Source: Anaerolineales bacterium HSG25 (GTDB lineage Bacteria > Chloroflexota > Anaerolineae > 4572-78 > J111). From it: a DNA stretch of 60,341 nt. The position numbers were made by a program, and so were the translations under genes. The first letter of the stretch is position 1. Each line of letters opens with the position of its first letter. The notes below the pieces were generated by a model, which did not search any database, was not told where the DNA came from, and saw only the letters and a list, made by a program, of their open reading frames with translations. Location: contig JAUCGA010000024.1 in assembly GCA_030377865.1 (NCBI GenBank), positions 1 through 60,341 on the forward strand. The letters are read 5' to 3'. This document shows positions 7,237 to 15,691 of the stretch, piece after piece.

Positions 7237-9690
7237 TCAAACCTTTATCACAACAATCGTCATGTCATCATGCTGTTCTGCCCCTTCGGTAAAGGTCAGT
7301 ACACTCTTTTTGATGTGGTCAAGCATGATTTCGGCGTTCTCCATTGGGCCAGTGACCACGGTCTGTTCTAGCCGGTCAAAGCCAAACATTTCACCATCGG
7401 CGTTATTGGCCTCAACCACACCATCACTGGTCAAAACAATAAAATCACCCGGAGCTATTTTGATGGTTAGCTCTTTGTAGCCCAACTGCAAGCCGAGCCC
7501 CACTCCAAGGGGCATGCCGCCAATATCAACCCATTCTACCAATCCATTAGCTCGTTTTAGGATAGGGGTGACACAACCAGCGTTGGCAACTCGTAATATT
7601 CCGTTCTTATTTGAATCTGTCGTATTAGCTGACGGTGGCGTAATTTCAGCAAAAACAAGCGCACAATTTTGACGCGTAGTTTTGGTATAGGGCATAATGG
7701 CACGGTCAAGATGGTTTAAGAGGCGACTGGGGCGCAAAGTATGACGGGAGAAGGACTGTAGCATCACCAAGGAGACCGCCATGAGTAAGGCCGCGGGCAT
7801 ACCCTTACCCGATACATCCCCTAAGGCGATAATGTAATGGTCAGGAGTCACTTGATAAGGCAATGGGCTTTTGTCGCTCATATCCTTTCCACTGCCCCGA
7901 GTCATCAGCTTAAACTGTTTGTAGGCATACAAATCGCCCCCAACTTGTAGAGCCGGTTCGCTATAACAGATCACATCTAAATCAGGCCAGCCCGGTTTAC
8001 CGGGCGGTAATAACCCCTGCTGAATGTCGTGGGCAAGATGTAGCTCCTGCTGTAGATGGCTGTTTAGGCTATTAACATCTTGATAGGCTTTTAAGAGTTT
8101 TGCTTCCATTTTTTGCCGCTCAGTAATATCTCGTCCTACGGCCACGTAATGGGTAATTCGCCCCAACTGGTCAATAATAGGCGTAATAGATTGTTCTTGG
8201 CAATAAAACTGTCCATTTTTACGGCGATTGATAAATTCAGCCCGAAAGAAATTGCCAGCCTGTATGGTTTGCCACAACTCCTCATAAAATTCAGGCAGAT
8301 GCTGATCAGATTTAATCAGTCGGTGGGTATGCCCTAAAACGTCCTTTTGGTTATAGCCACTTTCTCGCTCAAAGGCAGGATTAACGTATTGGATAATTCC
8401 ATCATTATCAGTAACTGCAACACTGTCTGCCGCTTGTTCAATTGCATTATATAACCTTACCAAAGTGGCTTCTGCATTTTTCCGCTCCGTAATATCAATT
8501 AAGGTGCCATAACTCTTTTTGATTTTGTCACTTGCCCCTCGCTCAAACAATGTTTCGGCATACAGATGTCGTATCATACCGTTTTTTTGCACAATACGGT
8601 ATTCGAGATTGTAAGTTGTTTGGTTTTCAATGGCCTCATTATATGCGGTTTCAAAAACATCTATATCATCTGGATGAATAAGCTGTTTAAACTGAGTTAA
8701 ATCTGATTCTATTTCACCGGGTTCATACCCTAATAAACGGTAAAGCTGGTCTGACCAGAAGGTCTCATTGGTAATCCAGTCATGCTCAAAACTGCCCATT
8801 TTGGCGATTCTCTGAGCCAGTTTTAAGCGAAATTCACTATCTTTTATGAGTTTATTGGTTAATTTTCGTTTTGTAATATCTCGTACAAAGGCCAGCACTG
8901 TTTTATGGTCGGCATAATCAATCACACTAGCATTGATTTCAACGGCCACAGGCTGTCCAGTGGCATTGTACAATCCAACCTCAATCCGACCTGCAATTGG
9001 AGGCACGTCATGTTCGTTCATGTATCTTTGCCGAATTTCGGCTTTATCTTGCAGAACAACCAGTTCATCAATATTACGTCCGACCAGTTGGTCTGTTCCA
9101 TAATCGAGCATGTCGGCCATTTGGGGGTTGTGATACTCAATACGACCTTTGCTGATAATCACAATGCCATCATTACCCCGTTCCACCACATTCCGATAGT
9201 TCTCTTTACTGCGCTCCAAAATCTGCTGAAGCTGTTTTCGTCTGGCAACCTCTTTTTCTAACTGTTGATTTTTGGCTTGCAGTTCACGATGCATCTGTCC
9301 TAAGGCCAAATGTGCATTCATACGAGCCAATATCTCCTCAGCCTGAAACGGTTTGGTCACATAATCGACTCCGCCCACAGAATACGCTCTAATTTTATCA
9401 GCCGATTTATGGGAGGCGCTGATAAAAATAACCGGAATGTGCTGAGTACGTTCATTGGTCTTTAACTGTTCGCACAACTCGTAGCCTGATATGTTAGGCA
9501 AAACACCATCGAGAATAATCAAGTCAGGTTTGGTGGCGATGGCAATAGAGAACAGTTGCCGATCATCGGCAATACCATTAACCTGATATCCTTGCTTGGT
9601 GAGGACATGAACTAAAAAACGAATATCATCAAGATTGTCGTCGAGAGCTAAAATTTTAATTTGTGCCTTGTTTTCTGGTAAGTTATCCAT
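7237..9690 (-). CDS. Receiver-PAS-PP2C (SpoIIE/RsbU-type) serine phosphatase
   Basis: About 817 residues. An N-terminal receiver (ILALDDN, acceptor Asp in LIILDGVLPN, YVTKPF) is followed by a coiled linker, three PAS/PAC units (about 165-540), a second coiled segment and a C-terminal SpoIIE-type PP2C domain. Phosphatase motifs are GGDLYAY, LGDVSGKGMPAALLMA, ANAGCVTPIL, GGMPLGVG, LTSDGVVEANN and DDMTIVV, including the metal-binding acidic residues. Such proteins dephosphorylate anti-sigma-factor antagonists in stress or lifestyle switches. No anti-sigma or antagonist gene is nearby. I prefer the ATG at 9690 (MDNLPENK), preceded by AGGCGG; the upstream ATG at 9765 would add 25 atypical residues. 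Probably phosphorylated by one of the neighbouring kinases. Confidence 0.85.
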   Translation of the reverse strand: MDNLPENKAQIKILALDDNLDDIRFLVHVLTKQGYQVNGIADDRQLFSIAIATKPDLIILDGVLPNISGYELCEQLKTNERTQHIPVIFISASHKSADKIRAYSVGGVDYVTKPFQAEEILARMNAHLALGQMHRELQAKNQQLEKEVARRKQLQQILERSKENYRNVVERGNDGIVIISKGRIEYHNPQMADMLDYGTDQLVGRNIDELVVLQDKAEIRQRYMNEHDVPPIAGRIEVGLYNATGQPVAVEINASVIDYADHKTVLAFVRDITKRKLTNKLIKDSEFRLKLAQRIAKMGSFEHDWITNETFWSDQLYRLLGYEPGEIESDLTQFKQLIHPDDIDVFETAYNEAIENQTTYNLEYRIVQKNGMIRHLYAETLFERGASDKIKKSYGTLIDITERKNAEATLVRLYNAIEQAADSVAVTDNDGIIQYVNPAFERESGYNQKDVLGHTHRLIKSDQHLPEFYEELWQTIQAGNFFRAEFINRRKNGQFYCQEQSITPIIDQLGRITHYVAVGRDITERQKMEAKLLKAYQDVNSLNSHLQQELHLAHDIQQGLLPPGKPGWPDLDVICYSEPALQVGGDLYAYKQFKLMTRGSGKDMSDKSPLPYQVTPDHYIIALGDVSGKGMPAALLMAVSLVMLQSFSRHTLRPSRLLNHLDRAIMPYTKTTRQNCALVFAEITPPSANTTDSNKNGILRVANAGCVTPILKRANGLVEWVDIGGMPLGVGLGLQLGYKELTIKIAPGDFIVLTSDGVVEANNADGEMFGFDRLEQTVVTGPMENAEIMLDHIKKSVLTFTEGAEQHDDMTIVVIKV

Positions 9691-9763
9691 GCGGGTGAAC
9701 CGCCTTTGTTTGAATTTGTCGAATCTACGACTATAGATGTTCAGATAAACATTTTCAGTTGTC

Positions 9764-9797
9764 ACCTTCCCGCAAGTTCAAAACTTGCGGGAAGGTT
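9764..9797. repeat. Palindrome CTTCCCGCAAGTT/AACTTGCGGGAAG
   Basis: Stand-alone copy of the hairpin that forms the core of the R3 elements at 14.1, 15.6, 34.2 and 57.1 kb. It sits immediately upstream of the phosphatase gene. Confidence 0.7.
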
Positions 9798-9904
9798 GGT
9801 CTTGAATTGAAAATCATTATCTGAAAGACTGTATATCTATATTGTAACACAAAAATCAAATACGAAACATCTTACTAATTTCCCTAATATTAAAATTTAA
9901 TAAT

Positions 9905-10018
9905 AGAGTTGTTCGGCAATAAAGGAGTGCAAAAGCTTCTTGCTTTTGCCAGAGGTAAACATGCAAAAGCAAGAAGCTTTTGCACTCCGTGCGCCTTGAA
10001 TTTGAGTTTTTATGATGG
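9905..10018 (-). repeat. R4 palindromic element, copy a (truncated)
   Basis: Starts AGAGTTGTTCGGCAATAA and contains the inner inverted repeat GGAGTGCAAAAGCTTCTTGC / its complement. It lacks the far terminal TTATTGCCGAAC seen in full copies at 27.8, 41.9, 46.2 and 58.3 kb, being cut off by the R6 element that follows. This gap (9766-10156) holds no gene that I can support. Confidence 0.75.
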
Positions 10019-10143
10019 TAATGGGTGTGTACCCGTTACCATCATGCGGGTAGCGCGAAGCCTCTTTGAAGGAGGATATACCTGCCAAATACCCGTTACG
10101 ATTACATAATCGCAACGATCAAAATACTTTACATTCTGATCGT
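10019..10143. repeat. R6 palindromic element, copy a
   Basis: GTAACGGGTGTGTACCCGTTAC hairpin-like start, then GCGGGTAGCGCGAAGCCTC, a TATACCTGCC segment and the palindrome GCGATTACATAATCGC. Related copies lie at 38.3, 53.0 and 59.1 kb. Confidence 0.65.
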
Positions 10144-10156
10144 CTTGTCCTCTATG

Positions 10157-11148
10157 TTATTGTTTGAGTTCATTTAGCAACTTTTCTACTAACTCTTTTG
10201 TCCCAACTCTTAATCTAAAATTGTCTTTTGTCCAAGAGTTATCAGGGTATTCGTATTCGATTATCTGACGCAAATAATCTTTTTTGGCATGGCCGAGTTG
10301 ACTTGAAATCAAGGCTATAAAATATCCTGCTTGACTCTCATCATTTGCCTCGCCAGCCTTTACAAATGCCTTCTTTAACTGATTTCTGGTAAGTAACTCT
10401 TTTTTTAATAGTGCAGGAAGGAGAACATTTTTAATACGGTTCGACGAATAATTGGCTTTTTTGAAGTATCCTCTTAACAACTCCGTTAATCTTTCCGCCT
10501 CATATTCACCGGGTGTGTCTGACATTTCAATCTTAAATTTCTTTTTATTTGACTTTTCCTTAGACTTTTCTTCCGGTATCGTAACTGTTCTTGATAACAA
10601 TTCTGCGCCATTTGATGTTTTACTATAACTCAGAATAATTGCATTTATCGCCATGTCGAAACCATTAGAGAGCCATTCAATCATTCTGCTCAACGATTCT
10701 TCAATAGAGAATCCTACAAGTAGAATTCTCTGAGATTGATTTATCGTTAAATCATCAATTTGAATATTTTCAAAGTTTGCAATCAGATAATCCTCAAGGC
10801 TGTCTCCCGTATATGACATACAGGTTTCACTAATTTTCTCGATATCCCAATTTGCCAAATCAGATGCATAATCAATGGCCTGTGCAAGGACGACTCTTGC
10901 GAGTTTTTCACGTTTTAACTCTACAATTACAAGATTTCCACTATTATCTATTCCTAAAAAGTCAAGTGGGCCAGATTTTGTGTAGACTTGCTCGCCAATT
11001 ATCAAAATATCATTCCCAAGTATTTGTGGCTTAGTTTTTATCCATTTTTCCAGATGATCTTTTTCTTTCCTGTCGTTTTCTGATAATGAGGAGTTTATTG
11101 AAATGAGTTCCCGTCCATTATTTCCCAAGTTTTTATTTCAGTAGACAT
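10157..11148 (-). pseudogene. NucS-like (DUF91) PD-(D/E)XK nuclease with a probable one-base frameshift near its start
   Basis: The main frame (about 323 residues to 10157) shows SENDRKEKDHLEKWI, then GPLDFLGID and VIVELKREK: the D...ExK core of the PD-(D/E)XK fold as arranged in NucS/DUF91 endonucleases. The C-terminal part is helical. In that frame the only early start is a TTG at 11128 with no ribosome-binding site. In another frame an ATG at 11148 has an excellent AGGAG and encodes STEIKTWEIMDG, the kind of N-terminus expected, before stopping. Adding one G to the GGG run near 11112 would join the two perfectly. It is either a sequencing error or a real inactivating deletion. The role would be cleavage of branched or mismatched DNA, or defence; no partner is nearby. 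Confidence 0.65.
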
Positions 11149-11208
11149 AATACTCCTTTTTTAAGTAATAAAGTGGAAATTTTCTAAATACAGAGCGTTC
11201 AAATACAC

Positions 11209-11299
11209 GTAAATATTCAGTGAACTCGCCAGAAAGAGTGTCAGAAACCCGATTTCTTAAAGAAATCGGGTTTCTAGGGCTACTTTACTGAACTTTTAC
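11209..11299. mobile_element. R1 palindromic element (MITE-like), copy b
   Basis: 91 bp, GTAAATATTCAG...CTTTTAC, in inverted orientation to copy a. It is flanked by the perfect 8-bp duplication AAATACAC (11201-11208 and 11300-11307). It lies between the nuclease gene and the M23/M14 gene. Confidence 0.9.
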
Positions 11300-11333
11300 A
11301 AATACACATCCTTATGCAACAAGGTTAATTTCC

Positions 11334-14087
11334 CTAATCAAGCAGAGCAACATGCTCTAAGATGGCAATGATACCGGCCAGATTCTCCATCCAATCAATA
11401 TCCTCATGGTTGGTTAGCTCGACGGTGATAGCCGGAATCTGTTGCGTCGCCAGCCAATCAGTTGCGTCACCGATGACAACATACTCAACCTCGGCGGGGT
11501 CTAGTTCCGGTGGCGGGTAATAGTTACTGGCTTGACGATATATCTCGGCCAGTTGTTCTGCTGTCGGATAAGGCTCATCACACCCACCGGCAAAGACAGC
11601 GGGCCAAGCACTGTGCCAAAATATCACCGCCTCTTTGGGAGGCGAGGTCAGAAACTCTTGCAAAATTTGGGTTTCTACCTCCGAAAAAGGCGCGTCTCCG
11701 GCGCTGACAATCAGGTCGCCCCATGTCGCCTCTGGTTGCCAATGACAATCCCAGTTTCGATTTAGGTCAACTCGGTTATCGTTAAATCGCCCGATCATGG
11801 TTGCCTCGATGTCATCGGGCAGTTGGCGCGGCGAGAATCGGCCCGAATGACCCACTATTTTGACCAGTCCATCGGGATTGGCGGTGGGGATAATCTCAAG
11901 GGTGATAGAATCAGGAATTTGGTCGGGATGGGTGGCAAAATGATCAATGGCTCGATAGGCTAATAGAGTGCTGTTCCATTCGTAGCCGCCATGTATCCCA
12001 CCGATGAAGGTCACATGGCGCGAGCCATCGCCAAACGAATACAACTCAATCGGCCAGCCGCCCGTCGAGTAGCCCAAAACAGTCGGCGCTAAATCTGTCG
12101 GGATGAGCAAAATCTGTCCCAATTGCAAAAAATCATCCTCAGTGAGATCGTTAACCTCGGCCAAACGTTGATAAGGCAGACCGAACTGTTGCCCAATCGA
12201 AAAGAGGGTATCTCCGGCTTGGACTTGGTAAGTGATTGTATCGGTTGACGAGTTTGTGGCTTGCCCCCTCTCAATCCCCTCCAAAGGGGAAGTAGCCTCT
12301 ATTTCCTCAGACTCAGGGTCATGCACTGGCACAGCGAAAATCTGCTCAAACAGGAGGCGTGTTTGGGGCAGGGTTAGCCCTTGTCCGGCGTAAAATTTCT
12401 GCTGTGAGCCAAAGCGAATCTCAAAATGGAGATGCGGATTAGTATAGTTTCCTTTAGCTCCGTCAAGCGTTCCCGACAGACCGACATAACCGATGCGTTG
12501 TCCGGCTTGCACCGTTTGCCCCACCTTGAGGCTCGGCACAATATCGCTCAAATGAGAGTAACGGGTCATAACCCCATCGCCATGATCGAGCCAAATTTGC
12601 CGTCCATTGAGGCGTTCCAGAATCTCTGGCGAGGTGACATGCGCCGCGTTGGCTTGGTCGAGCATGCGCTCAATTTGGGCGACTGAGCGAGGCTGATAGT
12701 CATGATCAACCTGTTTGACCCCCCCCGCGGCAACAGCATAAACGGGAGTACCCATGTCAATCTTCAGGCCCACATCCTCGCCATAAAAATCTATGCCCTG
12801 ATGCACCCCATACCGATAGGCTCGCCGCGAGCCGGGGTAAACGGCACTGCGATAGGGGAGTTCGGCTCCTTTAAGCGGCATCTGGAAGTTGTATTCAGCC
12901 AGCCATGCGCCCAGATTCGGATCGGTGGGAGAAGTGGTTGTCAGGGTCAATGTCATTGAGTTAGCGAAGACTCTACCCCCCTCAATCCCCCCTGCAAGGG
13001 GGGAAGCGCCTCCTCTCCCAGTAGGCGGGGGTAGAGTATTACTCAAACTCGAAACTTCATCTTTGGAGGATTCCTCTTTTAGCTGATTCAAATCGTACCG
13101 ATACAGCGTTGAGCCAACCAGCAAAAGCAACTGATTATCCCACTCGACCAACGCCCGCAGATTGGAAAATTCAAGCTCCGGCTCGGCCACAAGTTGGTAT
13201 AGCACCGAGCCATCCCGACGGTCAAGCATAACAATTCGCTCATGCTGACGGTCGGCTACATAAAGGGCTGGACTGTTTAAACTGAGAGCCAGCGCAATCG
13301 GCTGACTGGTAGTGATGGCGGAACGATAATCAAGCTGAGACGGGGCGGGCAGGCTGTAACGAGCAACCTCCAACGGGCTATACGTGACGACAGTTCCGGC
13401 ACGGTCGAGGGTATAAACCAGCCCGTCGATGGCGAGGTCGATAGTTTGGGTCACGTCGGGAGAATTGGGGGAACGTTGCCACGGCAGGTTGTCGGGTAGA
13501 TAGTTGGCCTCACCCCAACTCGGTTGCGGGTAACGCCAAATCTGGTTGCGAGCCGGGTCAAGCAAGTAGACGCGGTCGTCGTAACTGGCTAAATTCAAAT
13601 ACAACGGGGGTGGGTCGTCCAACGCTCGCGAGGGCGGAATCTCTAGGCTCCATTGTTGGGTGTCAAATCTATACCGATACAGATCGTTCGATTTGTCGAG
13701 CAGATACAGATTTTGCGGGTTGGTCGCTGTTTGAGGTTGCGTCACCTCGACCGCGACCAGTTCTTTGATGGGGTAACCTTCTATCAAACTGGTCGGAGAC
13801 AGAATCGGAGTTAGCTGGAGGTGGCTGGCAGTTGCCTTCAACTCGGCGAGGGGAACTTGGTACAATGTGCCCTCGTTAATTAGGTACAACGATTTTCCAT
13901 CAAGGGCCATGTCAATCGGGCCATGCAGAGGGTGATTTTGGAGGTCGGTCAATTTCCAGTTTTGCATGGTCTGCTCGGTTAGCCAGACGGTATCGGGGTC
14001 GTCGGCTTGTGTGGTGGGGGGGATTAACAGGCCGAACAGGATTAGGAATAAGGTTGATATTAGTTTGAATTTATACATGGTCGGCAT
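11334..14087 (-). CDS. Secreted M23 peptidase - LysM - M14 carboxypeptidase fusion
   Basis: About 917 residues. A signal peptide (YKFKLISTLFLILFGLLIPP) is followed by a beta-propeller-like region (to about 335), an in-frame R8 repeat insertion (about 337-374), an M23 domain (about 425-570; HQGID with His429/Asp433, HLHFE), a LysM motif (about 617-663; VQAGDTLFSIGQQFG) and an M14 zinc carboxypeptidase domain (about 678-914; GGIHGGYEWN, NRVDLNRNWDC, FWHSAW and the catalytic Glu in TVELTNH). It likely binds peptidoglycan through LysM and cuts peptide crosslinks (M23) and terminal residues (M14) outside the cell. I chose the ATG at 14087 (the ATG at 14078 is also possible), because codons upstream belong to an R3 element. 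Combining two metallopeptidases in one chain is unusual. Confidence 0.85.
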   Translation of the reverse strand: MPTMYKFKLISTLFLILFGLLIPPTTQADDPDTVWLTEQTMQNWKLTDLQNHPLHGPIDMALDGKSLYLINEGTLYQVPLAELKATASHLQLTPILSPTSLIEGYPIKELVAVEVTQPQTATNPQNLYLLDKSNDLYRYRFDTQQWSLEIPPSRALDDPPPLYLNLASYDDRVYLLDPARNQIWRYPQPSWGEANYLPDNLPWQRSPNSPDVTQTIDLAIDGLVYTLDRAGTVVTYSPLEVARYSLPAPSQLDYRSAITTSQPIALALSLNSPALYVADRQHERIVMLDRRDGSVLYQLVAEPELEFSNLRALVEWDNQLLLLVGSTLYRYDLNQLKEESSKDEVSSLSNTLPPPTGRGGASPLAGGIEGGRVFANSMTLTLTTTSPTDPNLGAWLAEYNFQMPLKGAELPYRSAVYPGSRRAYRYGVHQGIDFYGEDVGLKIDMGTPVYAVAAGGVKQVDHDYQPRSVAQIERMLDQANAAHVTSPEILERLNGRQIWLDHGDGVMTRYSHLSDIVPSLKVGQTVQAGQRIGYVGLSGTLDGAKGNYTNPHLHFEIRFGSQQKFYAGQGLTLPQTRLLFEQIFAVPVHDPESEEIEATSPLEGIERGQATNSSTDTITYQVQAGDTLFSIGQQFGLPYQRLAEVNDLTEDDFLQLGQILLIPTDLAPTVLGYSTGGWPIELYSFGDGSRHVTFIGGIHGGYEWNSTLLAYRAIDHFATHPDQIPDSITLEIIPTANPDGLVKIVGHSGRFSPRQLPDDIEATMIGRFNDNRVDLNRNWDCHWQPEATWGDLIVSAGDAPFSEVETQILQEFLTSPPKEAVIFWHSAWPAVFAGGCDEPYPTAEQLAEIYRQASNYYPPPELDPAEVEYVVIGDATDWLATQQIPAITVELTNHEDIDWMENLAGIIAILEHVALLD
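12965..13080. repeat. R8 palindromic repeat inserted in-frame in the M23/M14 gene
   Basis: CT-rich inverted repeat (TCTACCCCCCTCAATCC...GGGGGTAGAG) with a flank whose complement reads GATGAAGTTTCGAGTTTGAG. It is translated without a stop as SKDEVSSLSNTLPP plus a Gly-rich stretch. The same flank and core occur inside the unrelated gene at 39364-41844 (there SKDEVSSLSGTLPP), and the palindromic core is intergenic at 25.06 kb. Confidence 0.8.
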
Positions 14088-14096
14088 TATTTTGTT

Positions 14097-14472
14097 GGCT
14101 CTTTGGGGTTTTCTGTGCAAACGTGTCATAACCTTCCCGCAAGTTTAAAACTTGCGGGAAGATTGCCCATCAAAAGCATTTTTTGACAGGATTAACAGAA
14201 TTAACAGGATTTTTTTGCTTGTAATCCTGTCAATCCTGTTAATCCTGTCAGATATTGTTTTAGTCCAAAAGTTTGTCGATTCATTCATGATCTGACATGC
14301 TGACAAAATCAAAAGCATTTTTTGACAAGATTAACAAGATTAACAGGATTTTTTTGCTTGTAATCCTGTCAATCCTGTTAATCCTGTCAGATATTGTTTT
14401 AGTCATGTTGAAATGATAAACTTCTGTAATTTAAGGCGTGGTTTTGAGTTACACGGAATCCACCAGAGAACC
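14097..14472 (-). mobile_element. R3 element, copy d, interrupted by R5 repeats
   Basis: The two ends of a 139-bp R3 element (GGCTCTTTGG at 14097 and CCAGAGAACC ending 14472) are both present but separated by an extra stretch of about 250 bp (about 14172-14430) made of two R5 copies. It is flanked by ATTTTGTT (14089-14096) and ACTTTGTT (14473-14480), a 7-of-8 match to a target duplication. The hairpin CTTCCCGCAAGTTT/AAACTTGCGGGAAG is intact. This fills the gap between the M23/M14 gene and the ATPase gene; I see no gene in it. Confidence 0.8.
14172..14430. repeat. Two tandem R5 repeats (TGACAGGATTAACAGGATT... family)
   Basis: Two copies about 140 bp apart of a stretch that pairs TTGACAGGATTAACA with TGTTAATCCTGTCA around a T-run. 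They are joined by TTTGTCGATTCATTCATGA. The same unit occurs at 51.2 kb and around 57.0-57.3 kb. Confidence 0.75.
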
Positions 14473-14479
14473 ACTTTGT

Positions 14480-15301
14480 TTACAACCAAGCCGCAATTTG
14501 AGCGGCTACTTGGTCGGGCAGGTTAGCGGCGGTATCAACCACTAGCGCTAGTTCTGACCGGTTCTGGGTTTGCAAATAGTTCAGCGCCGCTTGTGAATCG
14601 TAGTTTCGGCGCTCTTTGACAATGATACTGGCTTTTTTGATTATCTCATCCAAAGTAAGGTCATGGCTGTGCAGCAGATTCGCCAATTGGGTTAACTCGG
14701 CCTCGTTAAACACCTCGTTTATACCCGGCACGGCTTGCTGTAACTGTGATAATGGTTGATTATCCATCGCCATGCCCGTGTTTGAGGGAACGGCCACCTG
14801 ATCAAAATGATCACCTCGGGTCAATAGTCGGCTAAGGCGTACCATATCTGGCGCATCCAGTACAATAAAACGCCCCTGTGGAAAATAGGATACGGCATGC
14901 TGAATCTCGTTCAGGCCACGTAATCCATCAAAAATGAGTGGCTTGTCAGCCTGCCAAGCAGATGTGTCAAGAGCCACCCGACTAAGGGCATGAGCCATGC
15001 CACCAGCAAATTGTTCTCGATAGCGAGCCGTATAGTTAAATCGCTCCAGCCGGTCAGTTACCTGAGCAATCGGCGCTCCGGCCTGTTGTTGTAAATAGGC
15101 AATAATGGTTTGGTCGGTTACAGTGCGTCGATTAGGAAGTAGAGAGAACTCCTGCCCGAACTCATTGAGAGCTTGCAAACTCGTTGTTTTTCCCACACCC
15201 GTTAACCCCACCAAAATAATTAGGGGTAACTCGGTCAAAGGGCGATAGTTGGTCGGCATGGGGTCGGTGTCAATTAAGTGAATGTTCGTTAAAGATTTCA
15301 T
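14480..15301 (-). CDS. P-loop ATPase/kinase of unknown function
   Basis: About 273 residues. A Walker A motif GLTGVGKTT lies near residue 33, followed by a region with the hydrophobic run KPLIFDGLRG and FIVLDAPDMVRLSRLLTRGDHFD, which resembles a nucleotide-kinase-like Walker B/lid arrangement. The rest is helical with no recognised domain. The Asp-Gly-Leu-Arg segment suggests a small-molecule or nucleotide kinase, but this is inference. The ATG at 15301 (MKSLTNIH) is preferred because codons upstream derive from the R2 repeat; ATG at the later MPTNYRPL is also possible. It is flanked by inverted copies of R3 on both sides (14.1 and 15.5 kb) and by an R2 copy at its 5' end. Confidence 0.6.
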   Translation of the reverse strand: MKSLTNIHLIDTDPMPTNYRPLTELPLIILVGLTGVGKTTSLQALNEFGQEFSLLPNRRTVTDQTIIAYLQQQAGAPIAQVTDRLERFNYTARYREQFAGGMAHALSRVALDTSAWQADKPLIFDGLRGLNEIQHAVSYFPQGRFIVLDAPDMVRLSRLLTRGDHFDQVAVPSNTGMAMDNQPLSQLQQAVPGINEVFNEAELTQLANLLHSHDLTLDEIIKKASIIVKERRNYDSQAALNYLQTQNRSELALVVDTAANLPDQVAAQIAAWL

Positions 15302-15339
15302 AGGGTTATTGTAAACCCGTCGGTGTAAAATGAAAAACC

Positions 15340-15443
15340 TAGGAATGAGCATTAATTAACTTGTGCATGTTGGTCATGAGAGTGGTTCAATCTTAAAGAT
15401 TGAACCACTCTGGAGTACGTAACTTATTTAGAACTCATTCCTA
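15340..15443. repeat. R2 palindromic element, copy a
   Basis: Ends are TAGGAATGAG...ACTCATTCCTA (inverted). The core is the perfect hairpin AGAGTGGTTCAATCTTAAAG with its complement. Full relatives lie at 28.2 and 39.2 kb, a variant at 53.2 kb and halves at 56.4 and 57.3 kb. Confidence 0.75.
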
Positions 15444-15466
15444 ACCTATTCTGTTTTGGGTCTTGT

Positions 15467-15495
15467 TTGCTTGCCCTTTCTATCCGTGCTACAAT
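15467..15495 (+). promoter_or_regulatory. Sigma-70-type promoter for the S41 peptidase pair
   Basis: TTGCTT (15467-15472), a 17-base spacer and TACAAT (15490-15495). Transcription would start near 15502. The R3 element at 15525-15662 lies between this promoter and the coding start, so it would be transcribed as part of the leader. Confidence 0.5.
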
Positions 15496-15524
15496 CCTGA
15501 CACTAGATTAAACATAAAAAATGA

Positions 15525-15662
15525 GGTTCTCTGGTAGATTCCGTGCAACTCAAAACTACGCCTTAAATTAGATACTTTGATGGGCAATCTTCCCGCAAGT
15601 TTAAAACTTGCGGGAAGATGATGACACAATCATGACGTTTGCACAGAAAACCCCAAAAAGCC
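15525..15662 (+). mobile_element. R3 element (MITE-like), copy a
   Basis: 138 bp, GGTTCTCTGG...AAAAAGCC, with the central CTTCCCGCAAGTTT/AAACTTGCGGGAAG hairpin. The 7-bp sequence AAAATGA abuts both ends (ending 15524, starting 15663), consistent with a target duplication. Its right part contains an ATG and open frame that fuse with the following peptidase frame. Confidence 0.8.
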
Positions 15663-15691
15663 AAAATGAAACTCAAATCATTAGGAAATCC

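Noticed and set aside
7240..9770. Plus-strand open frames opposite the kinase and phosphatase genes
   Set aside because: They are shadows of long, well-supported coding genes and show no start signals or family motifs.
9905..10143. Possible CRISPR-like array from the palindromic repeats
   Set aside because: The repeats are not regularly spaced, there are no unique spacers of constant length, and no cas genes are present.
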